Positions 34,001 through 44,100 of a stretch of 64,000 nucleotides of DNA are shown here, one piece after another (the stretch's first letter is position 1; each line of letters begins with the position of its first letter). The notes under the pieces are model-generated. The model ran no database searches, was not told where the DNA came from, and saw only the letters and a program-made list of their open reading frames with translations. A program made the translations under genes and the position numbers. The DNA is from Linnemannia elongata. Lineage: Eukaryota; Mortierellomycota; Mortierellomycetes; Mortierellales; Mortierellaceae. The stretch covers positions 124,001 to 188,000 of the forward strand of contig JAXBDG010000017.1 in NCBI GenBank assembly GCA_036320915.1, given 5' to 3'.

Positions 34001-35040
34001 CCCGCTCCTCCCTGTACAATAGCCAATTTCTGAGCCTGTGCTTGCCCTTTAACTTTCAGAGGACGAGGAAGCGAGGAATGCGATGGTGAGGTAGGTGAGG
34101 TGGGTGAGGTGGGTGAGAGGGGCACACTGTCGACTGAGAGGGATCTCCTGTTCAGCTTCTTGCGCATCGATGCCGCCGTCGCCGCCAGCAGTCCTGTGCC
34201 TCCTCCTGTTGCTGAACCATTGGACAGTGTTTCGGGACCAGGGGCAGAAGGGTTACGAGAGCGATTGCGACGGAACGAGGATGAGCGGGGGAGGATAGTA
34301 GGAGTGCCAGTAGGGGTAGGGGTGGATGGACTAGTAGGAGTACGTTCTCTTCCGAACCGAGACTTCATGGCCTGCGAGAAAGTGGAACCGACTGTTGATG
34401 GAGGGGATGAGGAGAGGTTGGCGGTCGTGATGGTGGGGACGGGAGACAGACACCTGGAGACAGAGCCGGAGGCAGGAGCGGACTCGGGGTCCGAGAACGA
34501 GCCCGTGTCGATATCGTAGATCACTGTTGGCAACGCTGCTGTTTTTGAGGCATCAGCACCGCCAACAAAAACAAACGACTGCATTGTGAGCGAAGGACGC
34601 TGCTGCTGCTGCTGTTGGTACTGCTGGGTCCGGTATTGAAGGGATTGGTCATAAGGAATGGCTACCTCCATATCTGCATCAGTTTGATTATTGCCGTCAA
34701 CGGTGTTTCCCCGTTTGCGTCGAAGAAAGTTCCTCACTGCAAAGGCGGCTCCACCGATGGGAGACATGGACCGACGGAAGGCGCTGGGGACTTCATGGTA
34801 GTTTTGGTGTTGGTGTGATGGTAGTGAGGATGACAAGTATGAGGACGAGAATGATGAAGAGACAGAAGAAGAAGAAGACAGAGAAGTGGCGGAAGAGATG
34901 GAAGGGGTGCCAGCAACCTTGGTTATGGTAATCGGTTCTCTTCGACTCGGTCGTTGTTGCTGTTGCGAGGTTGTGGATGTGGGAGAGGGGTAGGACCGGG
35001 CGGGGGCAGTGAGGCTATATCGACCGCGACTGGTGGCCAT
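31072..35040 (-). CDS. Large low-complexity protein of unknown function, 1,322 aa
   Basis: Single exon from ATG at 35040 to TGA at 31072-31074. I do not recognise the family. It is dominated by Ser, Pro, Gln, Asn and Gly, with SPTSP repeats near 300. Three parts look ordered and may be conserved: a basic segment SPIGGAAFAVRNFLRRKRG near 92-110; a globular block about 585-730 with LEKEIDALKAK, IMLVSSSALPTQFYDSIKTR and TYLTSTGFEFDEMIEYGFPS, then a strand-like CRFLTLRITLTPWHARADES and a basic AMVNRFFSR; and a C-terminal block with QIYECYHVAGLDNIYR and VHVEDLSFDGASP. Many SP/TP sites suggest heavy phosphorylation. A regulatory or scaffold role is a guess. Despite the low complexity the frame is open over 3,966 bases, which argues for a real gene. 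Confidence 0.7.
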   Translation of the reverse strand: MATSRGRYSLTAPARSYPSPTSTTSQQQQRPSRREPITITKVAGTPSISSATSLSSSSSVSSSFSSSYLSSSLPSHQHQNYHEVPSAFRRSMSPIGGAAFAVRNFLRRKRGNTVDGNNQTDADMEVAIPYDQSLQYRTQQYQQQQQQRPSLTMQSFVFVGGADASKTAALPTVIYDIDTGSFSDPESAPASGSVSRCLSPVPTITTANLSSSPPSTVGSTFSQAMKSRFGRERTPTSPSTPTPTGTPTILPRSSSFRRNRSRNPSAPGPETLSNGSATGGGTGLLAATAASMRKKLNRRSLSVDSVPLSPTSPTSPTSPSHSSLPRPLKVKGQAQAQKLAIVQGGAGEVREGGNISNGMSVQYSGSTVGGLSPRPHNNSRNNKDNNSGGADGGGQRGGTVAFQDARNGGGALQQQQGANNTNTESSGGRNNESNKNAAAETLIRSSIIDSSRDGDDDDVDPMDVAESSLRSDELSSSVDGVDMPTPVDSLEDEDKSTSTDSRAAEKEHRQKQQKVKQLQQNSIEFLSVEHARSRPRDGLLDSNPPARSLSKNLRRRSDSTLISSGVRSNVAASRSCVALNTSRVLEDLEKEIDALKAKSTDNCRQRGLKPLPRREAKIMLVSSSALPTQFYDSIKTRSVLRTYLTSTGFEFDEMIEYGFPSEAFMNDDDGDFDPRSEDPSSSQQMAAAELAPSCRFLTLRITLTPWHARADESTLYGPSTTMGRQLQFKAMVNRFFSRSGNTGTTPMMAGPLSSPSSLTLVGETGATASPKIKPRTLPTSVSLSALGAAGSDTATSASAARDGSASRPSSRAADSRNTSRANSRASSPRRDRSSPPSSYRGNPTATTDYPCGSSITPLLPSRIPSPNYVASRVSITTKEGDHSPRVGRRYFSPMPSSSSSHSMIPLPVGTGNTSQPPRKGSLSALSLPFSQQQQQQQPSPSTPSTGHAPMIPPRRKGSTPALFFTPPPSSPTPSPGSASSASQKDYPSPSSRAAKTYGFSSHPRRPSDQSDTISTSLASARGLNNSGSGAGYLHEKASFDTESQNKRQHPRYPHSIHIKQQQTSSSPPSTPSPSGSGRIRRGSQSRLPILDHHHYHQQQQQQQQQHPITLPFSEQGSEEQIYECYHVAGLDNIYRSTTSRTQPTVEKWAHPLHAVPHQSSQQHQHQHSMRPGTKMLHISARRDGKGGDEGRGGQLSPSAMSGGAAEQTPLSAAPPRIQAKNQRRRDGSACDVSSTTTTTSRNAPTGPVRRQNYANATTRREEEEMNEYEVHVEDLSFDGASPVDGLEHLDDEEARAAAARVGGYWRPIECRQTSTMKTFAFP

Positions 35041-35653
35041 GGTGGATTAGGCGGATGTTGCAAAAAAGAAGAAGAAAAAGAGGAAGAGAGGAAAAGGGGA
35101 GGAGAGAGAACACCGTTGGAAGGTTGTTTGTATTGATGTGCACTGTCGTTTGTATCCGTTACGTCGTTATGGTTGTATGTTGATATACTTGGTCGCTGTG
35201 TACACAAAGGAGGAGGCGAAAGCATGGCCTCAAGGTTAATTGTCTTTCTTGAATCAGATAAGTAAACAACAGAAGGTTGGTCATAGTTGTGATAGACGAA
35301 TGCACGGATGTACTAATGGTTCATATCTATCTTTTTTTTTTGTATCTCATTATGGTTTTCTATGCACGCAGTCGTCTATTGTTCTTCTCTCTTTCTCCTA
35401 CTTGCATCGTTAGGAGAGGTAGGTTGCGTACCTTAGTATGTCTGCTCAGGTAAAATGTACCTCCTAAAAGATCCCCTCACGAACGTGCAGAAGTTCGCGA
35501 TCTGGTCAATGGAATCTTTCTAAATGTGCGGAGAAAAGCGTTGTGTCGATTCCTCTACGCCGGATAGTACATTGTCGCAGGAGGAGCTGGTTGTTTGTCT
35601 GTTTGAAGAAAGAGAAAGAAGGAAAGACAGGAGGAGTACTGCAGGGTCGAGTC

Positions 35654-35663
<10 letters not shown>

Positions 35664-35704
<41 letters not shown>
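35664..35704. repeat. (GA)n microsatellite
   Basis: About 20 uninterrupted GA units flanked by other purine-rich DNA; possible H-DNA former. Confidence 0.9.
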
Positions 35705-35708
<4 letters not shown>

Positions 35709-35867
35709 GGAGTGGGAGGAGAAAAGGGAGAGGAGAAAAGGAGAGATACGATAAAGGAACTGAATTCGACCGTTGAGTAGAGGTGATGAAAAAAAAGGAG
35801 TGAGTCGAGCCGAGTCGAGTCGAATGAAAAGAGGAGGGGAGGAGACGAAAGGACGAAAGGAAGGAAA

Positions 35868-35925
35868 GAGGAAAGATAGAGGAGAGAGGAAAGATAGAGG
35901 AAAGAGGAAGGATAGAGGAAAGAGG
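35868..35925. repeat. 18-bp GA-rich minisatellite, three units
   Basis: Three near-perfect units of GAGGAAAGATAGAGGAGA (differences G/A only) followed by a partial fourth. Confidence 0.8.
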
Positions 35926-38159
35926 AGTCGAAGTCGAGAGGAAAAGAAAAAAAGACGGAGAGAGAGAGAGGAAAAAGAGAAAAGAGAAAAAGAAACGATC
36001 GTGAGGTTAATGGATGCTGATCGGGGTGCTGCTGCTGCTGCTGTATGCCTCGAATGGATGGGTCAGTGTGCCATTGGACATTGACAATAGGGGGCGTTAG
36101 TCAAAGAAGGAAAGGGTAGGGGGATGGGATAATGCAATCGACGAGAGATGAAAGTACCAAGCTGCCAGTACCTCCAAAAAGTAGGTGTCCCATATGGGAA
36201 CCATGTCCTCCACAATGCAAACACACATACACCCACTCTTGTAAACAAATACAAACCAAAGGTTATCTACAACCTTTGCCTCTCTTTCACTTTCGCACAC
36301 ACCCCTCTTCTTCCTTCCATGCGATCCAAATTATCCCACAAAATGCAATTGACATCCATGTACCTTCTTTTTGCAAGTTAATAATGCACATAATCCAGCT
36401 GTCGAAAGAAAAGCGACCCCAAGGGGAGTAAAAAAGAAATAAAGTGGTGGCCCAAGGACTTGCTTTGATGCATGCGTGTTGCATATTTTCTTTTTTCTTT
36501 TTCCTTTTCGTCAATTAAAGAACCCCAGCTCCCCTTTATTTTGGCGTATATTAGTAAACTCGAACGGAGAACAAGAATATGAAGGGGAGAAAGGGAGGAG
36601 AGGAAGGGGGAGATATTCCTGAGGACAAGGGGTGTAAGACTGAGGTAGTCAACGAAAAGAAACAGAGACAGAGAGGGGTTGGAACGGGGGCATTCGGGGG
36701 GGGGGGACAATGAGGGTACTTGAATGAGGTGAGGAGTGGAGGATGGGGGTACTTGGATGGGATTAAGGGCAGAAGGGCGTGACAACAACTAAGAACATGG
36801 GAACAAGGTGGGGTAACAGTGCGCAAAAAAAAAAGAGTAGCAAGGGTTAGGGCTAGATATGATGAAGTTGACTTTGAGAGCGGATGAGCAATTATACTTG
36901 GTTTCTCATTCAGCTATTTGCACAAAAACCAAAAACCAATGATGCAAAGAAGACAAACAACAAACGTTCCCCTCTTCTAAATCCTCCTTGCGCCCCCATA
37001 AAGATGAGCACGGAGGCACGAAAAGAAAGAGAGGCGCATGTACGGAGAGACAAGGGTTCAATGTGATACATGGATTGTGCGAGACATTGAAGGCCAAAGA
37101 AGAAGATGAAGATGAATGAAGTGGGAGAAGGAGAGGAGAAAGAAAGGGGCGAGAAAAAGAGGGGTTAGGAGAAGAGGACCGACTCCCTTCCGGTCAAGGT
37201 CAAGGGTAGAATAAGAGGCGGCAATCATTTCAAGGAGCGCATCTGCTTGTTTGCTTTGTTTGTTTTACGCCAGGGAAGCCATTGAGGGTCTAGATACTGA
37301 CCAATGGTCTCCAAAGAGTTACAAAGTGATCACATGTGCCATCGGGACATGGGAATGAAAGGAGGGTCCGCCCTGGCAACCCCACTAGGCATTCATACAC
37401 TCCCGTTCCGTCACTTGTCCCACCATAGCCCACTTGCACACACCGCAATAAGCTTCTTATGAACCTTCCTGCATGCAGACGATCCATTGTGCACCTTCTA
37501 TTCTCCGTTCTCCTTCTGTATCCCCTCTTTCTAATCACAACAAGAAAAAAACCACATCCCCTTCGATGAGGGTCCGATCCACATCCCGTCATTCCTGCCA
37601 TTGCGGGAAAGAATTCGTCACACAAAATAGGGGCAGGAGACCTGGGCGTAGCTCCTTTTTCTTCATCTTCTTCTTCACTCAGGTCCAAACAGGTGTAAAA
37701 AAGGGACCGAGCTAAAACAGGGATGATAAAAGAAATCTCCGTGTTTGACAATAGAAAAATCTACAGTAACAACCATCCCTATCTACCCCATCCCATCCAC
37801 ACCAACAAAACATTGATGCAGAAGTTCCCCTCTGACCATAGAAGGGGTTTAATGGCTATTTATCCATTGTCTATCGTATCTTTACAGATAGTACTTGGCC
37901 TTCATGTCTTTCTTTGCAGATGACGGCATATGCCCATGTCTACATCCCATCGTGCATGGTCTCTACATTCCATCCTTCAATCCTCCTCAGCACATATATT
38001 TTGGTAGAATATAAGAACATCATTAAAACAGAGTTGTATTGCTACACACACAAAGGGAAAAAAAAAAGGCTAGAAAGAAAACAAAAAGACACAATGTGTA
38101 GCAGCGACAATGGGAAAAAAAAACTTCCAAGGGGCATGCTCAGTTGGTGCTAAGGGCTT

Positions 38160-41100
38160 CTAGTTGTGAGGATCTAGCTGGCCGTTGTGATGTTGTTGGA
38201 TCACATTCTGGAACGACCCTAACTCAGGCCCTGGCGCAGACACTGGCGCAGACACTGGCATCGGCGCAGGCTGCTGACGCGAAGGAGCAGGTAATGCAAG
38301 GGAGGCCGTTGTCGTCCCTCCAACTAGAGGGGGCTGTGGAGCAACAACAGAAGCAGTAGTAGCAGTAGGAAGAGCAGTAACAGTGGTATTGGTAATATCA
38401 CCAGCACCAAAGCTGGGCCTCGCCGATCCGCCTCCTGCGTTGTGATCCTGAGGTAGATTTGCAATCCCGTTGCTCCTCTGGTTAGCACCTCCAGTCGCAC
38501 CATATCCGTGCGGTCTGCTACCCGTAATGGGCATCTGAGTGCCGAGTCCAGGTCGTCCTGCGTCGGCCAGATAGTTGCCACTGTCGTTGACGGGGAAATC
38601 CACAGCATCGCTCAAGTCAATAGCCGTTTGAGCACTCAGTCCCGCTGGTGAAGAAGTAGTTGGCGCACGTCCCGCTGGTAGAAAGGAGGTCGGCATTGTG
38701 ATGGTAGTCCTTTGTGAGCTGCCCTGTGCTGGTTTTGCAGAATTCGAAGCGACCTGGGGCATCATGCTCATCGAAACCGACTGAGGTCTACGAGACGCTG
38801 TCTGGTGTGAGCGATTGATGTTGGGTTGTTGAAGCTGGTAACCACTTTTCAACTGAGTGGCGGTAAAGGCGCCCATAGTAGGCCCAGCGACATACGTCGA
38901 TCCCGGCGGAAGTATAGCTGAATGTGGCATAGGTGGTCGGATATGTGGGCCAGTGGCAATAGGTGTCGTGGCCCAGCCCATTACAGCTGCTTGCATTGCT
39001 GGCAGGGGTGGGAACGGCACACCAGGATTTTCCTCGGCCCACTTGATGCGCCTCTCTTCCTCTTCAATCATGCTCTTGATATCAATCATGTCGGCTTCGG
39101 TCAAGTCAGAATCCACCTCCCGCACGAGCTCACTCTGAGGAACAATATGCGTGATTTGCTCCTTATTACTGTTCACAACAAGGGAAAAGAAAGATGGCAT
39201 CCGTATCAGTCAAAAGGCGATTACGCTCCAACCGATCATGGAAGAAGAAAATCAATTAGCCGAGTGTGTTCTTACGTTTGCATAATAGATCTCAGTACCG
39301 GATCGTCGGAGTCCATCTTGTCAAAGAGTGCACTAACGTTTTCCTCAGACACCCATTGGGGGTTGCTGGCAAGAACGGGAGGGGGCTCAAAATACATGTT
39401 CATCTCCGTCTTGCTGTGCGCCTGGAAGATGTTTTTCTTGTCTACAACTCGATTGGACAGTCCCAGCTTGTGCAGGTTGGTCTTGTACAGCTTGTCCTCC
39501 CAGGTTCCGAACGTGTGCAGTCGGTAGACAAACACCTTGCGGGTCTGGCCATAGCGGAAAGCACGGGCGATTGCCTGTTCGTCATGACTTGGATTCCAGC
39601 CCACATCAAATATAATAACGCGGCTGGCCGAGACCAAGTTCACTCCTTGAGAACCAGCCTACAAAATATGGGAGAAACAGCCCCTATGGTTACTCTTTGA
39701 AGCTGGAGACGGTACTATCGCTGTTATAATCATTGCTGACCCTATTGTGTGTGTCAGAGTCTTGTACTTACTCCAGAGGAGATCAGGAAGAGATCGTAAT
39801 CGTTCCTGTTAAAGTCGTTGATCATTGCTTGCCGATCCTAAACAAGTAGACGGTAGAAAGGTGTCAAGGGCCATTAAAAAGAGCCGCAGCTTTTAAAATA
39901 AAAGGGAATGGCATCATAGCAAGCAAAGGTCGTTAATACCTGAATAGGCGTGGATCCATCCAACATCATAGACTTGAATCCAGCTTGCTCGGTAGTGTAC
40001 GCAAGGAAATCTATTGTCGGCAATAGCCCGTCAGGTCAGATCTTAAAAAAAAAACCAGATGAACAAGCATAGGCATGGAAGGTTGAAGTAGAGTATCTCT
40101 CGTTGCAACCTACCAAGTGTGGGAATGCTTCGGGAGAACACAAGCACTTTCTCGTTAATGGCGCGACACTCCCGGATGATGTCAATCGCAATCTTGACCT
40201 TGAATCCATGAGAAACATCCGTGATATCTGGATCGCGTAATGCAAAAAAAAAAAAAAAAAGTTCCCTTGTCAACCTTCTAAACGATTCCTTGGCATCTAA
40301 TGGTATTAACAATTGGCAAAAAGCATAGAGCGTACTCTTCCGGTTGATTTCAGCTAACCAGCTCTCTCGAGCGAGGGCCTTGTTTTGACTATCAGGTAAA
40401 AAGCAAAGAGTCAGGCCGAGTTAGAACGATAGTAGGAGGGTTGGAAGCTGCAAAACGTCGCGAATCGTCGCCTTGTTACCATACCTGAGTGCTTCCGCCA
40501 TCTCCTTCTCCTTCTCTCCTGGTTCTTCGTCACTGTCGTCCAGAATTGTGATAGTGCCATTCAAAGTGTTGAGAGAGGTCGATGGCGAACCACTTCCTGC
40601 CGGGGAAGCCTTGACAGAGGTGCTCGCACTCTTGGAAGAAATATCTTTTGTGGAAGCCTTGAACGCGGCAGGGTGATTGCAGATGGTCAACAGGAGCTGT
40701 CCATTACCCAACACATTCACGGAGCCATTGGTATTGAACGTCGGCAAGATCTGCGTGTACAAGAAGTATTGCAGAGTACTCAGCTTGCAAGATATCACAA
40801 ACTCATACTTTTTGGGCAGTGAGGCGCGCAGAATGGACTGATCCTTCCTCATGACAAAGTTCTTGATGAGCTCAGTCAACACCTTCAGTTTCTTAGATGA
40901 GATCTATTGATGAAAAATATGTGAGGCTTCATTAGAAATGTTTTACAGAAATGCAACGTTCAAAGAAAAACATCAACGCCACCAAAATGGTATTTGAGGG
41001 CAGTTTACCTTCCTCTCCAGCTCGGAGCTGTCGGAATGGAGTCCGTCGCTGATGGGGCGAATGTAGTGTGCGCGGAAAGTTGCAATATCGTCAAGGAACT

Positions 41101-44100
41101 TTGGGCGAACAAAGTCAACCATGCACCAGTACTCCTCCAGGCGGTTCTGGAGTGGGTAGCCCGTCAGGATAACTCGTGCGGTACTCTTGATCTGCTTTGC
41201 GGCCATAGAGAGTTTCGCCTATCAAGCAAGTAATCAAGTGGATTGGAAAAAAAAAGAGGGTTAGCCGAGCTTTTAAAAACAGCGTTACAGGAATCAATTG
41301 CATTAGGGGTTGAAAAGAATAGAGTCATACGTTTTTGTTCTTAATGGTGTGTCCCTCATCGGCAAAGACCATAGACGGTCCTGGGGTGAGCAGCAGGTGC
41401 TTGAATCGATTGCTGGTGTCTTCATTTCTAGCTGCATTGCTCTTGGTGGTCACCGAGAGTTCTCGGAACATAGTGTAGCCCATCAGAAAGACACCGCCAT
41501 CCGCATGCCACTTTTCCAGCATCCTTATCCTCTCCGTCGTACTTGTATTGTTGGATGCTAAAAGTAAAGAGCAGGGAAAATAATGCGGGTTAGATAAAAG
41601 AGAGCCCATAGAAGTAAAACAAGCGCGTATGTCATAATATCGCACAAAGTACATTCGCCATTAACTTACCAAACTTGTACACGCGCACATCGTTCCGGTG
41701 CTGTGGCGGGATCCACTTCTCGAACTCGTCCGCCCAATTCTGTAACACGATAGGAGGCATGAGCAGTAGTACTCGACTAGGCTAGAGTGGGTCATCAAGT
41801 GAGCAAACGAGGAGACGTTAATATTTCGATCGATTCAACATCGTTCGAAAAAAGCAAATTGCGAACACTACAAACAAAGCGGACATGCAATTGGTTACCT
41901 GCAGCTTCGCTGGGATGTCTTTGTTTCCCGAGTGGATCTCAGTCAATAGAACATAGATAAACGCCACCACTTGGAAAGTCTTGCCCAGACCCATACTATG
42001 AGCCAGAATGCATCCACCGTCAAACATGACAATGTTTTTCCACATGAATCGTAGTCCATCAATCTGATGGGGCTTTAGATTCACTGCCAGGAAGGATGGG
42101 ATGATCACTGCTCGCTCCGTCTTCTTGTGTCCGGGGTTGATAAGGACCTCATCACCTAGAAGTGGGTTAGGCGCACCGCGGATCTTGGCGCGTTGTTCCT
42201 GGTCCTTGATACGCTTCTGGTACTCTTCCTCGTTTTTGGCCGCATTCAGGCGGAGAATATGAACATCCTGTGCTTCATCTTCGACGACTGCCTTGCGCCG
42301 TTTGGGCCTGGGCTTGGGTTGCAGCTGAAATATGCGATCATCACCGCTCGAGGTCTCGGGTGACTCGTCTCCAAAATGATTCCTGACGGCGCGGGGTCGC
42401 TTCTTGAGGTTCTTCTCCGGCCTTCGAGCTTCAGCGTCCGAGTTTTCCTTGTCCGTCGCGCTGTCGGATGCAGTATCGCTCTCAGTCGAGTCCTGCAGTC
42501 TCTTGCGGGCAGGGCGTTTCGCAGCGAGAGACGATGATGACGATGAAGACTCTGTTCCTGGTTTTGTTGTTGATCTGCGAGATGCCACAGGCAGGCGTTT
42601 CTGAACGGAGTCGGTATCGTCGCTAGATTCGATGGGGTCGGTATCATCGCTAGATTCGATGGTGATGGTCTCGGGATGGGAATTAAAGGGTGGTCTTTTT
42701 GTTGTAGACTTTCCTTTCTCCCCCTCTAACCGCCGTGATGAACTCTCCGATATTGTCGACCGTTCCTCGATGTCAATGGCGCCCTTCCCCCCGTTCGAAG
42801 CCTTGGCCTTCTTGTCTCGATCCTCCTGTTCGTCCTGCGTCTGCTTTTCGTTCTTCAATTTTAGTGCTGCTGCTCTGTCGGCTAGTGCTTGGGCCTGGGC
42901 GACTTCCCGCGCTTTCTCTCGGTAAACCTGCGTGGTGTTGCCCTCGTCCTTCCATGCCAAAAACTCTTTCAATTCTATGCTATCTCCGCCGTCGAGCTCG
43001 ACCCACTCGATGTACTCTTGCCACGCAGAAATATATGGCTCCTCCATAACGACGTTCATCCTAAGTAATTTAACAAATTAAAGTAGCGTACTGTTAATAT
43101 TGGATCACAGGGGTCAAGAAACAGGGGCATTTGTTAACGCTGTGTCGGATGAGTGTTACTTACCCGAGGCGCGCATTCTTGCTGGTTTCACGGAGTTTGA
43201 CGAGGAGTTTGCTGTCAGTCATACCGCCATTCTTGAGTTCCTCCCGCCATTTGGGTCGTTTCATCGGTTTGACATTCGTCGCTGGCTGAGGGACAACCTC
43301 AACTCCAGTATCTTCGTCGCCATCTCGGGATGAGGCCGTGACCAGGCTTTTGGGAATCATATCGTTTTCCAGAGGCAAAGCACTTCCAGCAGGATTGGGT
43401 TTCTTCTGCACTTTCCCATCCTGATCCTCCTTCGGACCTGATTCCTGCTTCACTAAGGGCTGAAGCGCGTTGGGTGGCTGTCGGCTGTGCGTCGATTTTA
43501 ACTTGGCTGCTTTTTCCGACGGCGAGATTGATCGATCTGATCGCTCCTGATCATCGTCATCCAAGTCAATGTATACAGGTAGGGAGGCCCGGTTCGCCTT
43601 CTGCGCCTTATTTTTAGCCAGTCTCTTTTTCTTGGCGTTTTTGAATTTCTTACGTCTCGGCAGTAGCGCCTTACGATTGGTGTGGCCGTCTTGGTCGTCG
43701 TCTAGGTTGTCGCTATCGTCGTGGCTATCGTCAACGCCGTTGTCGGAGGGACGTTGAGCATCGTCTCCGCAGATGTCCAGATCAGAGAGTGGCGGAGGAT
43801 CCTTAGGTGAGGTGGCGGTGAATGGTGGCGTTGGGAGAGATCGAGAGTCAGGCGTTGCGGAGTCACTGTGGAAGATTGGTGTCGCTGGTTTGGACAGAGT
43901 AAGGCGCTGAGAGGCAGTGGAGGGCATTTTGCTCGGACGTTGTGGTGTCCCAACCATGTTAACGTCGCCATCCGCGTCTTCTTCCGATCTGTCAATGTCA
44001 GCATGGCGGCCCTCGTCATAGTTGGAGTCGTCGATGAAAGCCGCGTCCAGTTCCCGCTGCCTCCGTTCCTCTGCTTCCTCGTGCGTCTCGACTGCACTGA

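Larger units (their letters stand above)
35041..38159. other. 3.1-kb gene-free region rich in purine repeats
   Basis: The first few hundred bases hold the promoter and leader of the 1,322-residue protein (-). Then come a (GA)n microsatellite (35664-35704), an 18-bp GA-rich minisatellite (35868-35925), poly-G (36700-36708) and A-rich homopolymers. No frame with protein-like composition was found. The last few hundred bases presumably contain the 3' UTR of the SNF2 gene (-). Confidence 0.5.
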
